Below, piece after piece: positions 15,465 through 24,981 of a stretch of 64,000 nt of DNA (positions are counted from its first letter, which is position 1; each line of letters starts with the position of its first letter). The translations under genes and the position numbers were made by a program. The stretch is from JBBRVW01 sp963784645 (lineage in GTDB: Bacteria > Actinomycetota > Actinomycetes > JACCUZ01): the NCBI GenBank assembly GCA_963784645.1, contig CAWARY010000015.1:434001-498000 (forward strand), written 5' to 3'. Under the pieces are notes generated by a model, which was given only the letters and a program-made list of their open reading frames with translations, was not told where the DNA came from and ran no database searches.

Positions 15465-16928
15465 GTGCAGAAGACCGCCAGACGACGCCACGCCCCGCGC
15501 GCCCGCCACGCCGCGCGCCGGGCTGCCTGGCGCCGGGCGCTCACGGTCCTGGCGACGGTCCTGGCGGTGCTGCTCGTCGGTGGCACGGCGACGGCGTTCG
15601 TCGCCTACCAGCGCCTCAACGGCAACATCAACCGGGTCCGGGTCGACAACCTGCTGGGGTCGGAGAAGGAGCGGCCGCCGAAGGTTGCCGAGGACCCGAA
15701 GGCCCTGAACATCCTTGTCATGGGCTCGGACAAGCGGAAGGGCAAGAACGCCCTCAACGTCGAGGGTCAGCGCTCGGACACGGCGATCGTCATGCACCTG
15801 GCCGCCGACCGGAAGTCCGCCACCGCGGTGAGCATCCCGCGGGACACGATGGTGCCCATCCCGGCGTGCACCCTCGACGACGGCTCCGTCGTGCCGGCCC
15901 AGCCGCTGCAGATGTTCAACGAGGCCTTCTCCGAGGGCGGCCCGGCCTGCACGATCAAGACGGTCGAGAAGCTCACGAAGATCCGCATCGACAACTACGT
16001 CGTCGTCGACTTCGGCGGCTTCAAGGACATGGTCGACGCGCTCGGCGGCGTCCGGGTCTGCCTGCCCTACGCGGTGAACGACCCGCAGTCGCACCTCAAC
16101 CTCTCGGCCGGCACGCACACCGTCCGGGGCCAGCAGGCGCTGGCCTACGTCCGCACCCGGCACGGCCTCGGCGACGGCTCGGACCTGTCGCGGATCGACC
16201 GCCAGCAGGCGTTCATCGGCTCGATGGTGTCGAAGGTCAAGAACAAGGGCCTGCTGCTGCGGCCCGACCGGCTGCTCAGCTTCCTCGGCGCCGCGACCAG
16301 CTCGCTCACCACCGACTTCGGCAGCCTCAAGGACATGGCCGGGCTCGCCCAGGACGTCCGCGGCCTGCCGACCAAGGACGTCACCTTCCTCACGGCGCCC
16401 AACCAGCCGTGGAGCGAGAACCCGAACCGCGTCGAGCTGAAGAAGTCTGCCGCCACCGTGTGGCGCGCGCTGCGCTTCGACCAGCCGCTGCCCGGCAAGG
16501 AGCCGAAGCCGACCTCGACGCCGAGCGCCTCGACCGCGACCCCCAGCGGTCCGCCGCTGGTCACCGCCCCCGAGAAGGTGAGCGTCACCGTGCTCAACGG
16601 CTCGGGCACCGCGGGCGCGGCCGCCGACCTGGCCGAGCAGCTCACCGCTGACGGCTTCAACGTCGTCGGCGTCGGCAACGCCGACCGGCTCTACTCCGCG
16701 ACGACGGTGCTGCACGACCCGGCGTACGACGAGTCGGGCCGCACGCTGGGTGCGGCGATACCCGGCTCGGTCGTGCAGGAGGACATCAGCCTCGGCAGCA
16801 CCCTGACCGTCGTCGTCGGCACCGACTCCCCCACCGTCGTCCCGGTCGAGGTGAGCGGCTCCACCAGCTCGCCCGAGCCGACCGAGACCCTGGCGACCCG
16901 GTCCGCCGACCAGAGCATCTGCTCCTGA
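15465..16928 (+). CDS. LytR-CpsA-Psr (LCP) family protein with LytR_C domain, paralogue 1
   Basis: 487 residues from a GTG with AAGGA 6 bases upstream. A basic cytosolic N-terminus precedes one membrane helix (about 27-50, VLATVLAVLLVGGTATAFVA). The extracytoplasmic LCP domain (about 85-330) has LNILVMGSDKR, RSDTAIVMHLAADRK (metal-binding Asp), AVSIPRDTMVPIP (catalytic Arg) and ALAYVRTRHGLGDGSDLSRI. A Pro/Ser/Thr linker leads to a LytR_C domain (about 365-465, VSVTVLNGSGTAGAAADLAE). LCP enzymes transfer lipid-linked wall polymers (teichoic acid, arabinogalactan or capsule) to peptidoglycan. With two further LCP genes and a glycopolymer locus in this window, wall-polymer attachment is the likely role. 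Cys pairs suggest a disulfide outside the membrane. Confidence 0.93.
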   Translation: MQKTARRRHAPRARHAARRAAWRRALTVLATVLAVLLVGGTATAFVAYQRLNGNINRVRVDNLLGSEKERPPKVAEDPKALNILVMGSDKRKGKNALNVEGQRSDTAIVMHLAADRKSATAVSIPRDTMVPIPACTLDDGSVVPAQPLQMFNEAFSEGGPACTIKTVEKLTKIRIDNYVVVDFGGFKDMVDALGGVRVCLPYAVNDPQSHLNLSAGTHTVRGQQALAYVRTRHGLGDGSDLSRIDRQQAFIGSMVSKVKNKGLLLRPDRLLSFLGAATSSLTTDFGSLKDMAGLAQDVRGLPTKDVTFLTAPNQPWSENPNRVELKKSAATVWRALRFDQPLPGKEPKPTSTPSASTATPSGPPLVTAPEKVSVTVLNGSGTAGAAADLAEQLTADGFNVVGVGNADRLYSATTVLHDPAYDESGRTLGAAIPGSVVQEDISLGSTLTVVVGTDSPTVVPVEVSGSTSSPEPTETLATRSADQSICS

Positions 16929-16940
16929 CCCACGGTTGGC

Positions 16941-16946
16941 TAGAGT
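16941..16946 (+). promoter_or_regulatory. Candidate -10 box (TAGAGT), leaderless start
   Basis: TAGAGT ends 6 bases before the GTG at 16953, within the 24-bp gap after the LCP gene. No Shine-Dalgarno sequence is present. It gives the CoA-transferase genes their own promoter. Confidence 0.45.
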
Positions 16947-16952
16947 CGCCGG

Positions 16953-17777
16953 GTGCCCAACGACAGTTCCCAGGCTGCCGCGGCAGCCCTCCGTCCCGCC
17001 GACAAGTCGGTCGCCTCGGCCGCCGACGCAGTGGCCGACATCGGCCCCGGCAGCTCGCTGGCAGTGGGCGGCTTCGGCCTCTGCGGCATCCCCAACGTCC
17101 TGATCGCGGCCCTGCACGACACCGGCGTCGACCACCTGCAGGTGGTGTCGAACAACTGCGGTGTCGACGGGTGGGGGCTGGGCGTGCTGCTCGCCGACCA
17201 CCGCATCTCGCGCGTCGTCGCGTCGTACGTCGGGGAGAACAAGGAGTTCGCGCGGCAGTTCCTGTCCGGTGAGCTCGAGGTCGAGCTGACCCCGCAGGGC
17301 ACCTTGGCCGAGCGGCTGCGGGCCGGCGGCGCCGGGATCCCGGCGTTCTACACCGTCACCGGTGTCGGCACCCAGGTCGCCGAGGGCGGCCTCCCCTGGC
17401 GCTACGCCCCGGACGGCTCGGTCACCCTCGCCTCTCCTGCCAAGGAGACGCGCGACTTCGCGCTCGGCGGCGAGCCGAAGACCTACGTGCTCGAGGAGTC
17501 GATCGTCACCGACTTCGCGCTGGTGCACGCGTGGAAGGGCGACCGGTCCGGCAACCTCGTCTTCCGCGAGAGCGCGCGCAACTTCAACCCGCTCTGCGCC
17601 ACGGCCGGCCGGGTCACCATCGCCCAGGTCGAGAACCTCGTCGACGTCGGCGAGATCCGTCCCGAGGACGTGCACGTGCCCGGGGTCTACGTCCAGCGCG
17701 TGGTCGATGTCGGCGCCGACGTCGAGAAGCGGATCGAACGCCGCACCACCCGGCCCCGCACCGAGCAGGAGGGCTGA
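16953..17777 (+). CDS. scoA: 3-oxoacid (succinyl-CoA:3-ketoacid) CoA-transferase subunit A
   Basis: 274 residues from a GTG. The first subunit of family I CoA-transferases, recognised by SSLAVGGFGLCGIPNVLI (about 30-47, the GGFGLCGxP signature), VSNNCGVDGWGLGVLL, ELELTPQGTLAERLRAGGAG-like ELTPQGTLAER, FYTVTGVGTQVAEG and VHAWKGDRSGNLVFRESARNF. It pairs with subunit B, which starts 6 bases after its stop, to move CoA from succinyl-CoA to acetoacetate or related 3-oxoacids in ketone-body or 3-oxoadipate use. The N-terminal 20 residues are Ala-rich and outside the conserved fold. Substrate choice (acetoacetate versus 3-oxoadipate) is not decided by these motifs, so the symbol is a best fit. Confidence 0.92.
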   Translation: MPNDSSQAAAAALRPADKSVASAADAVADIGPGSSLAVGGFGLCGIPNVLIAALHDTGVDHLQVVSNNCGVDGWGLGVLLADHRISRVVASYVGENKEFARQFLSGELEVELTPQGTLAERLRAGGAGIPAFYTVTGVGTQVAEGGLPWRYAPDGSVTLASPAKETRDFALGGEPKTYVLEESIVTDFALVHAWKGDRSGNLVFRESARNFNPLCATAGRVTIAQVENLVDVGEIRPEDVHVPGVYVQRVVDVGADVEKRIERRTTRPRTEQEG

Positions 17778-17783
17778 CCCCGC

Positions 17784-18440
17784 ATGGCGCTGACCCGTGA
17801 GCAGATGGCGGCCCGTGCGGCCCTGGAGCTCGAGGACGGCCAGTACGTCAACCTCGGCATCGGGCTGCCGACCCTCGTGCCCAACTACCTGCCCGACGGC
17901 GTGCACGTGACGCTGCAGAGCGAGAACGGCATCCTCGGCGTCGGGCCCTACCCGTACGAGGGCGAGGAGGACGCCGACCTCATCAACGCCGGCAAGGAGA
18001 CCGTGACGCTCGTGCCCGGCGCCTCGTTCTTCGACTCGGCGACGTCGTTCGCGATGATCCGCGGCGGGCACATCGACGCCGCGATCCTCGGCGCGATGCA
18101 GGTGTCGGTCCGCGGCGACCTGGCCAACTGGATGATCCCCGGCAAGATGGTCAAGGGCATGGGTGGCGCGATGGACCTCGTCCACGGCGCCAAGCGGGTC
18201 GTCGTCGTCATGGAGCACGTCGCCAAGGACGGCACCCACAAGATCGTCGACGAGTGCACGCTGCCCTACACCGGGCGCGGCGTCGTCGACCGGATCATCA
18301 CCGATCTCGCCGTCGTCGACGTCACCGCCGACGGCCTCGTGCTCCGCGAGCTGGCGCCCGGAGTCACGGTCGACGAGGTGCGGGCCGCCACCGGGGCACC
18401 GCTCGCCGTCCCGGCCGAGCCGGTCACGATGCCGCAGTGA
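17784..18440 (+). CDS. scoB: 3-oxoacid CoA-transferase subunit B
   Basis: 218 residues. The catalytic Glu that forms the CoA thioester intermediate is in LQSENGILGVGPYP (about 49-62), the conserved SENG motif. Other landmarks are YVNLGIGLPTLVPNYLP, SFFDSATSFAMIRGGHIDAAILGAMQVS and GAMDLVHGAKRVVVVMEHVAKDG. It forms a heterodimer or heterotetramer with the subunit A product. The ATG lies 6 bases after the subunit A stop, so the two are translationally coupled. The full set of motifs and a length typical of ScoB/PcaJ proteins suggest an active enzyme. Confidence 0.93.
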   Translation: MALTREQMAARAALELEDGQYVNLGIGLPTLVPNYLPDGVHVTLQSENGILGVGPYPYEGEEDADLINAGKETVTLVPGASFFDSATSFAMIRGGHIDAAILGAMQVSVRGDLANWMIPGKMVKGMGGAMDLVHGAKRVVVVMEHVAKDGTHKIVDECTLPYTGRGVVDRIITDLAVVDVTADGLVLRELAPGVTVDEVRAATGAPLAVPAEPVTMPQ

Positions 18441-18450
18441 CCTGGCGCGC

Positions 18451-20040
18451 GTGAGCACGACGACGACCGGCTCCGAGACGCCGGCCCGGCGCGACGACCC
18501 CGCCCCTGGGCGGCGTACGTTCCTGCCCGGCCTGCCCACCTGGGCGATGGGGCTGCTGCTGGTCCTGCTGCATCTCGCGGTGACCTTCCAGGTCCGCCCC
18601 GCCCCGCGGTGGAACGATGGCATCTTCGTCCTCAACGACGCCCGCGACTTCCCGCACGTGCCGTTGGACCACCACGCGCTCCGGATCGGCAACCTGCTAC
18701 CGGTCCGAGCGTTCCTGGAGATGTTCGGCTACGGGCAGGTCGCGTACTACGCCTGGCCGTTCCTCACCGCGATCCTGCTCGTCGTCGCCGTGTTCGCCCT
18801 GGGCGTCGTGCTCTTCGACCGCTGGACCGCGGCGGCGGCGACGGTGCTGCTGATCTTTCACCCCGTCCTCGTGGACACCGTCATCAAGGCCGGCACCGAG
18901 CGGATGACCAGCTGGCAGCTGTTGCCGGACATCCCCTCGACGGCGTTCGTCACCACCGGCTTCGCGCTGCTCGTCGGTGCGGCTCACCGGCGTACCAGGA
19001 CAGGTACGGGCGAGGGCTCCGAGGGGCGTCCCGGCGACGGAGCCGCCACCTGGTGGTTCCTCCTCGCGGGCTTCTGCTTCGGCTGGGCCTACCTCGTCCG
19101 TGAGCTGTCGGTGTTCTTCTACCCGCTGGTCCTGGGTGTGCTGATCGCCTGGCGGCTGCCCTGGCGACGCTGGGTACAGCTCGCCGTGCCCATGCTCGGC
19201 TGCCTGGTGCTCGAGCTGGTCCTCGCGCAGTGGGCGCACGGCGACCCGCTCGCCCGGCTCAAGGTCGACGGCGACCACGGCAGCGCCCCACTGACACCGA
19301 TCACCCGCGTCGACGCGCTGCTGCGGTTCCCTCGCATCGTCGAGGTCTACCCGCAGACCGTGGTGGTGATGACCTCGTTCGTCCTCATGGTGCTCGGCGC
19401 CCTGGTCGTACGCCGGCGCGCGCACGTGCTGCTGCTCGCCTGGTTCGTGGTCATCTGGCTGCCGCTGACCCTCGTGTCGGGGCTGCTCGACCCGGGCTTC
19501 ATCCGGATCAACGCGTCCCTGATGCGGTACTGGGTCCCGGTGCTGCCCGCACTGGTGCTCGGCTCGGCCGGCTTCGTGGCGTGGCTGCTCGGGCTGCTGC
19601 GCGCGCGCCTGCCGGCCGACCGGCGGCAGGTCGGCGTCGCCGTCACCGCCGTCGTCGCCGTGCTGGGAGTCGCGGTCGCGGTGGTCCCGCTGCTGCGGCC
19701 GATCCACCGCAACCCGCGGGACCACGGGTGGAACGCGGTGCGCGCCTACCTGCGCGAGCACGACCGCCGCATCGACACCGTCATCACCGACGACCGCGAC
19801 GCCCTCGTGCTGGGCATCTACAGCCGTGACCCGGTGGGCGGCGACCTCGTCGTGCGCGCCGACATCGAGAAGGTCGGGCACGCCCTCGCGGCGCCGCCGG
19901 AGTCGCCGGGCGACCCCGGTACCTACCTGATCTGGACGCCGGGGCTCTCTCGCAGGCACCCGAAGGTGTCCGACGGCTGGAAGCCCGTGGTCACGCAGTT
20001 CCAGCTGCGCGTCTACGCCCCGACCACCCCCACCGGCTGA
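18451..20040 (+). CDS. Polytopic membrane protein, GT-C/PMT-like glycosyltransferase candidate
   Basis: 529 residues from a GTG 10 bases after the CoA-transferase stop. About ten or eleven hydrophobic helices are spread along the chain. After the first helix a luminal loop carries WNDGIFVLNDARDFPH. Acidic motifs in the first loop, the mixed Arg/Asp short loops (YLVRELSVFFYP) and a soluble C-terminal part (about 425-529) resemble GT-C enzymes that use polyprenyl-phosphate sugars, such as PMT_2/DUF2029-type proteins. I do not recognise a specific family member. With a putative polyprenyl-P-sugar synthase and flippase at 9.7-11.7 kb, it could be the transferase that uses the flipped lipid-sugar; this is inference. 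Confidence 0.65.
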   Translation: MSTTTTGSETPARRDDPAPGRRTFLPGLPTWAMGLLLVLLHLAVTFQVRPAPRWNDGIFVLNDARDFPHVPLDHHALRIGNLLPVRAFLEMFGYGQVAYYAWPFLTAILLVVAVFALGVVLFDRWTAAAATVLLIFHPVLVDTVIKAGTERMTSWQLLPDIPSTAFVTTGFALLVGAAHRRTRTGTGEGSEGRPGDGAATWWFLLAGFCFGWAYLVRELSVFFYPLVLGVLIAWRLPWRRWVQLAVPMLGCLVLELVLAQWAHGDPLARLKVDGDHGSAPLTPITRVDALLRFPRIVEVYPQTVVVMTSFVLMVLGALVVRRRAHVLLLAWFVVIWLPLTLVSGLLDPGFIRINASLMRYWVPVLPALVLGSAGFVAWLLGLLRARLPADRRQVGVAVTAVVAVLGVAVAVVPLLRPIHRNPRDHGWNAVRAYLREHDRRIDTVITDDRDALVLGIYSRDPVGGDLVVRADIEKVGHALAAPPESPGDPGTYLIWTPGLSRRHPKVSDGWKPVVTQFQLRVYAPTTPTG

Positions 20041-20043
20041 CCC

Positions 20044-20937
20044 ATGGCGCGGGTGGCGTTCGTGGGTCTGGGCCGGATGGGCCGGGGCATGGCCGGCCGG
20101 CTGGTCGACGCCGGGCACGACGTCGTCGTGCACAACCGCACCCGGGACAAGGCCGCTGGGCTCCTCGACCGGGGCGCCACCTGGGCCGACTCCCCCGCCG
20201 TGGCGGCACGGGGCGCCGAGGCGGTCGTGGTGATGCTGAGCGACGACGACGCGTCCCGCCGCGTCTGGACCGCACCGGACGGCGTGCTGGCGGGCAGTCC
20301 CGCAGCGGGAGCACTGGCGGTGGAGTGCTCGACCCTGTCCCGCGACTGGGTGCTCGAGCTGGCTGCGGCGTGCCGGGACCGAGGGCTGCGCTACGTGGAC
20401 GCGCCGGTGACCGGGCTGCCGGACGCCGCCGCGGCGGGCGCGCTGACGCTGCTCGTCGGCGCGGAGCCGGCCGACCTCGCCGCGGCCGGGCCACTGCTCG
20501 GCCATCTGTCGACCGAGCTGCTGCACTTCGGGCCGGTCGGCGCGGGCACGGCGTACAAGCTGATCGTGAACCTCGTCGGTGCGGTACAGATCGCCTCCGC
20601 CGCGGAGGCGATGGCGCTCGCGGAGCGGGCCGGGCTGGACCTCGACCAGGTGGCCGGTGCGCTGGCGTCCGGGCAGGCCGCCAGCCCGCAGGTGATCCGC
20701 AACAGCCGCCGGATGGCCGACGGCGCGCACGACGACGTGGTGTTCTCCGGCCGGCTGCGCCGCAAGGACGCCGCCTACGCGGTCGAGCTGGCCGACCGGC
20801 TCGGCGTCGGCGCACCCTTCGGCCGCACGGCACTGGCCGGGCTCGACCGGCTCGTCGAGACCGGCCTGGGCGATGCCAACGAGAGCCGCATCATCGACGT
20901 GGCCCGGCAGGCGCCGCCGGGTCCTCCTGCGGGCTGA
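20044..20937 (+). CDS. NAD(P)-dependent oxidoreductase, 3-hydroxyisobutyrate dehydrogenase family
   Basis: 297 residues starting 4 bases after the previous stop. The Rossmann dinucleotide motif VGLGRMGRGMAGRL (about 6-19) is followed by NRT at the end of strand 2, which favours NADP(H) through the Arg. Substrate motif DAPVTGLPDAAAAGALTLLVG (about 119-139) and the catalytic Lys in GAGTAYKLIVNLVGAVQIAS (about 173-192) are both present. Family members oxidise beta-hydroxyacids or, in the glyoxylate/succinic-semialdehyde reductase branch, reduce semialdehydes. Its substrate is not evident; the upstream CoA-transferase pair could place it in branched-chain or ketone-body metabolism, but the intervening membrane gene makes this weak. 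Confidence 0.9.
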   Translation: MARVAFVGLGRMGRGMAGRLVDAGHDVVVHNRTRDKAAGLLDRGATWADSPAVAARGAEAVVVMLSDDDASRRVWTAPDGVLAGSPAAGALAVECSTLSRDWVLELAAACRDRGLRYVDAPVTGLPDAAAAGALTLLVGAEPADLAAAGPLLGHLSTELLHFGPVGAGTAYKLIVNLVGAVQIASAAEAMALAERAGLDLDQVAGALASGQAASPQVIRNSRRMADGAHDDVVFSGRLRRKDAAYAVELADRLGVGAPFGRTALAGLDRLVETGLGDANESRIIDVARQAPPGPPAG

Positions 20938-20949
20938 GCTCGACGCCGG

Positions 20950-22101
20950 TCAGCGGTCGACGAGGGCGAAGACGGCTTCCCACTGGGCCAGCACCTGGTC
21001 GGGCGCGAATCGGGTGATGCTCGCGCGGGCGGCCGTGCCGAAGGACCGGCGAAGCGCCTCGTCACCCATCAGGCGGTCCAGCCCCTCCGCCAGGGCGGCC
21101 ACGTTGCGCGGCGGCACCACGAGGCCGTCGACGCCGTCGGTGACCATCTCGCGCACACCGGGGGCGCAGTCGAAGGCCACGCACGCCAACCCGCAGGCCA
21201 TCCCCTCGGCGAGCGCCATGGGCAGCCCCTCGTGGATCGAGGACAGGGCGAAGACCGACGACGCCAGCAGCGCCTGCTCGATGTCGTCGGCGAGACCGGG
21301 CAGCTCGACCCGCCCGGAGAGGCCGGACCGCTCGACCTGCTTCGCCAGCGCGGGCCGGAGCGGTCCGGTGCCGTAGATGCGCAGCTGCCACTCCGGGTGC
21401 CGGTCGGCCACCCGGGCGAACGCGTCGACCAGCCGGTCGTACCCCTTCTCCGGCGCGAGTCGGCCGGCCGCGACGACGACCGGCGCCGTCAGGTCGCTCG
21501 CCGTCTCCGGGTAGTACGAGAGCGAGTTGTGCATGACGCCGACGTTGTTGAAGCCCTCGAGCTCGAACCTGGCCGCGTCGTGCTCGGTGAGCAGCAGCAG
21601 CAGGTCGACGTCCCGGTACCACTGCTGCACCCGCTCCCACCGGGTGGACCCGAGGGTGGCGTCGAACGACTCGTGGCTCATGCCGATGACGTGCAGGTGG
21701 TCGGTGTCGGCGGGGCCGACCCAGTTCATCGACCAGACCTGCATGCACACGACGACACCGTCGTCGGCCTCGGCGAACAGCGCCGACAGCCGGTCGACGG
21801 CAGCCTGCCGCGCCCGGTGGTGCCGCTCCTGCGCGGCGCGGACCCGGGGGTCGAGCCTTGCCTTGACGCCGGTCGCCCCGGGCAGCGCGGGCTCCTTCTC
21901 CTCGTTCAAGGTGAGCCACCGGTACGGCCGGTCGCCGTAGTCGTGCGGCTCCAGCGCGTGCTGGATGCCGACGACCGTGACCCGGTGGCCGCGCTCGTGG
22001 AGCAGCGTGGCCAGGTTGTGCGTGACCCGCTGGACGCCGCCCAGCTCCTCGATGTTGTTCGCGACGAGGAAGACGTCCCGTGGCGAGTCGGTCCGGGTCA
22101 C
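20950..22101 (-). CDS. Family 4 glycosyltransferase
   Basis: 383 residues from a GTG overlapping the upstream stop (GTGA). GT-B fold: an N-terminal domain with LGGVQRVTHNLATLLHERGH (about 19-38) and a C-terminal GT1 domain with VVAAGRLAPEKGYDRLVDAF (about 210-229), YGTGPLRPAL, LPGLADDIEQALLASSVFAL and the donor-binding HEGLPMALAEGMACGLACVA (about 304-323). It is the last gene of a nine-gene minus-strand operon for a surface glycopolymer and probably adds a hexose to the polymer or its linkage unit. Retaining stereochemistry is typical of GT4; donor unknown. Confidence 0.9.
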   Translation of the reverse strand: MTRTDSPRDVFLVANNIEELGGVQRVTHNLATLLHERGHRVTVVGIQHALEPHDYGDRPYRWLTLNEEKEPALPGATGVKARLDPRVRAAQERHHRARQAAVDRLSALFAEADDGVVVCMQVWSMNWVGPADTDHLHVIGMSHESFDATLGSTRWERVQQWYRDVDLLLLLTEHDAARFELEGFNNVGVMHNSLSYYPETASDLTAPVVVAAGRLAPEKGYDRLVDAFARVADRHPEWQLRIYGTGPLRPALAKQVERSGLSGRVELPGLADDIEQALLASSVFALSSIHEGLPMALAEGMACGLACVAFDCAPGVREMVTDGVDGLVVPPRNVAALAEGLDRLMGDEALRRSFGTAARASITRFAPDQVLAQWEAVFALVDR

Positions 22102-24908
22102 TCCCCGCTCCGCCGGAAGAACTCGTCGACCACGTGCTCGGACGCTCGCCCGGTCTCGTAGCTGCAGAAGCGCTCGCGGAACTCCGCATACCGTTCCGCG
22201 TACTTCGCGACGTCGTCGTCGACAGCGCGCAGCGCCTCGACCAGCGCGTCGGTGGTCTCCACCATCGGCCCCGGTGCGATCTCCGGCAGGTCGAGGTAGG
22301 TGCCGCGCTCGTCGCGCACGTAGTCCTCGTAGTCGTACGTGTAGAACACCATCGGCTTGCCGGTGTTCGCGAAGTCGAACATCACCGAGGAGTAGTCCGT
22401 GACCAGCACGTCGGCGAGAAGCATCAGCTCGGTCACGTCATGGTGCTTCGACACGTCTGCCGCGAACGGCGCGAACCGGTTCGACAGCTTGTAGGTGTCG
22501 AGATAGTGGGTGCGCAGCAGGAGGTAGCAGTCGTCCCCGAGCGCGCGACGGGCCCGCTCCAGATCGATCGGAAGGTCGTAGGGCGTCTCGAGGCGCCGCG
22601 CCCGGTCCCGGAACGTCGGGCAGTAGAGCACCAGCCGCCGGTCCGCCGGCAGCCCGAGCTCGTGCTTCTTGGCGTCGATCCACTCCTGGTCGACGCCGCG
22701 CACGAGCAGGTCGTTGCGCGGGAGACCCTTGCGGACCAGCGTCCCGTCGTAGCCGTAGGACTTCACGAACGTCTCGACGAAGTACTCGCTCGGGACGAGC
22801 AGGGCGCTCCACCGTTTCATCATCTGCTTGTGGGTGCGCCGGGTGGCCGCGCTCGCACGCTCCAGGGCCGGAGAGTCGAAACCCATCCGCTTGAGCGGTG
22901 TGCCGTGCCAGGTCTGGACGTAGGTCGTCTCCTTGCGGCGCGCGTACGCACGCGGGAAACCCTGGTTGTCGACCCACAGCTCGGCCCGCGCCATGTCGTG
23001 CACGTACCGCCAGCTCTCGCGGAGGACCAGGCGGCAGTCGGTGGGGAAGCCTTCGGGGCGCCTGGCGTACGACCACACGGGGCGGATGCCCAGACGGTCC
23101 AGCCCGGCAGCCACGGCTGCCTCGTAGATGTACCGCGGGCTGTCGGAGTACTGCTTGCCCATGTGTGACTCGAAGACCACGAGCCCGCGCTGGACCGGTA
23201 GCCGCCGCAACACCTTGTACGCGAACGCCTTGAGCGCGGTGTTGTTGCCCACCGCCCTGCTCGAGCGCCAACGGATCGCGTGCCGCACCCGGCCGGTCAG
23301 CGTCGCGGCGCGCTCCGCGACCGCCGTCACCCGGCTGTCGGGCGCCTGCTTGAACGCGAGGTTCAGCTTGCTCGTGACGATGGGCTGCACCCAGCCCGTA
23401 GCCGCGCCGCCGAGGCGGCCGCGAACCTTGACGGGGCGGCCGGACACCATCGCCGGGTCGATCGCGAACGTCGTCACGTTGGTCGCGTCGTGCTTGGTGA
23501 TCTCCAGCCGCAGGTCCCACGCCGGGTCCCGCTGGTCCAGCGGGCCGAGCGCGCGCGACAGGTCGATCGCCGTCCGGTAGCGCAGCCGCGAGCCGTCGAG
23601 GGCCCAGTCAGTCACGTCGTGGCTACGCCGGACAGCGCTGGCGCGGTTGCGCACGGACACGGTCAGGCGAAGGCCCGTACCGTCGCCGAAGTGGCCGAGC
23701 TGGTTGACGACCGCACCCTCGAGGTGCAGCCGGCTGCCCGTGACGTGCGCCGCCGTGACCTCGTTGAACAGGTTGATCCGGGAGAACGGCAGCCGGTGGA
23801 AACCCATCTCGGTGACGTCCATGACGGCGCGGTCCTCGGCGGTGTCGATGTACTTCGCGGTCCAGTACACCCGCCCGGCGCGCTCCACGAGGTCGGTCGA
23901 GAGCTTGAAGCCGTAGCGCAGGTAGTCGACCGTGCGCAGCGTCTCCTCGACGTCCATCCGCCGGATCATCGCCACGCAGATCCGCTCGAGCGGGTAGGCC
24001 ATCGCCAGCGTCTCGTCGCTGATCGTGGCGCAGTAGTCGGCCGCCAGCCGCATGAACTTCTGCTGGTAGTCGGCGTCGCGGTAGGCCAGGTCCGTGAGGT
24101 ACAGCTTGAGGTCGTGGCGGACGAACTTGAAGTCCTTCCACACCTTGAGGTCTGCGCTGTCGTGGCTGAGCAGGTAGTCGTCCATCAGCCGGTGCACGGC
24201 GATCCGGTCGCGGAAGTTCTCGAACTCGTGCCGTCGCTGGGTGATCGACGCCTCCTCGGCGTCCTCGACCACCCGCCAGTAGTAGATCTCGTTCGGGATC
24301 ACGGCGATGCTCCCGGCCTGGCAGTAGACCTCGGTCGAGAACAGCGAGTCCTCGTAGTGGATCCCCTCGGGGAACCGGATGCCGTGGCGGTCGAGGAACT
24401 CGCGCCGGTAGATCTTGTTGGTGGAGAGCGGGTCGAAGAACAGCAGCGGGTTCTCGCGCACACCGCGGTAGAAGGCGCGGCCGCCGGCGAACAGGTCCTT
24501 GGCCCAGGGTGTCTGCTTGCCCTTGGTGAGGTTCTCCCGCACGACCCGGCCGGCCACCACCTCGGCACCGGTGCGCTCGGCGGCGACGAGCATGTTCTTG
24601 CAAGCGTGCCGCTCGTAGTAGTCGTCGCTGTCCAGGAACATCACGTATCGGCCGCGGGCCCGGTCCATACCGGTGTTCCGGGGCCGGCTGCAGCCACCGC
24701 TGTTCTCGGGCAGCCGGATGACGGTGATCCGGTCGTCCTCGCGGGCGAGCTCGTCGGCGACCTCGGCCGAGCCGTCGGTAGAGGCGTCGTCGACGACGAG
24801 CACCTCGAGGTTCCGCAGCGTCTGGTCGAGCACGGAGCGGACCGCGCGGGGGAGGTTGGTCCGGTCGTTGAAGCAGATGACGACCACCGACACGTCCGGG
24901 GCGTCCAC
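22098..24908 (-). CDS. Bifunctional family 2 glycosyltransferase / CDP-glycerol glycerophosphotransferase
   Basis: 936 residues from a GTG at 24908, with GAGGAGG about 10 bases upstream; an in-frame ATG at 24959 is less likely. The N-terminal GT2 domain (about 1-260) has VSVVVICFNDRTNLPRAV, DDASTDGS and the DxD site in MFLDSDDYYERH. The middle (about 300-550) is a beta-rich linker of unknown function. The C-terminal Glyphos_transf domain (about 570-930) has TWHGTPLKRMGFDS, LVPSEYF, GLPRNDLL, LYCPTFRDRA, LLRTHYLD and DVLVTDYSSVMFDFANTGKP, the TagB/TagF motifs including the catalytic His region. It should polymerise or prime glycerol-phosphate units at the membrane. A 73-bp gap separates it from the next gene upstream. 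Confidence 0.93.
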   Translation of the reverse strand: MDAPDVSVVVICFNDRTNLPRAVRSVLDQTLRNLEVLVVDDASTDGSAEVADELAREDDRITVIRLPENSGGCSRPRNTGMDRARGRYVMFLDSDDYYERHACKNMLVAAERTGAEVVAGRVVRENLTKGKQTPWAKDLFAGGRAFYRGVRENPLLFFDPLSTNKIYRREFLDRHGIRFPEGIHYEDSLFSTEVYCQAGSIAVIPNEIYYWRVVEDAEEASITQRRHEFENFRDRIAVHRLMDDYLLSHDSADLKVWKDFKFVRHDLKLYLTDLAYRDADYQQKFMRLAADYCATISDETLAMAYPLERICVAMIRRMDVEETLRTVDYLRYGFKLSTDLVERAGRVYWTAKYIDTAEDRAVMDVTEMGFHRLPFSRINLFNEVTAAHVTGSRLHLEGAVVNQLGHFGDGTGLRLTVSVRNRASAVRRSHDVTDWALDGSRLRYRTAIDLSRALGPLDQRDPAWDLRLEITKHDATNVTTFAIDPAMVSGRPVKVRGRLGGAATGWVQPIVTSKLNLAFKQAPDSRVTAVAERAATLTGRVRHAIRWRSSRAVGNNTALKAFAYKVLRRLPVQRGLVVFESHMGKQYSDSPRYIYEAAVAAGLDRLGIRPVWSYARRPEGFPTDCRLVLRESWRYVHDMARAELWVDNQGFPRAYARRKETTYVQTWHGTPLKRMGFDSPALERASAATRRTHKQMMKRWSALLVPSEYFVETFVKSYGYDGTLVRKGLPRNDLLVRGVDQEWIDAKKHELGLPADRRLVLYCPTFRDRARRLETPYDLPIDLERARRALGDDCYLLLRTHYLDTYKLSNRFAPFAADVSKHHDVTELMLLADVLVTDYSSVMFDFANTGKPMVFYTYDYEDYVRDERGTYLDLPEIAPGPMVETTDALVEALRAVDDDVAKYAERYAEFRERFCSYETGRASEHVVDEFFRRSGE

Positions 24909-24981
24909 GTGTCGCGATCCTCCTCGTGCTGGTCGTGCGCGGTCGACGGCAGCAACCAACTCTAGGTGGCGTACCTGAATG

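Noticed and set aside
14436..18692. A 1418-codon minus-strand open frame, and similar long frames at 63-1514, 18697-20730, 23280-24965 and 60454-63072
   Set aside because: They are antisense or out-of-phase shadows of clear genes in very GC-rich DNA, with Arg/Pro/Gly/His-rich translations and no domain match.
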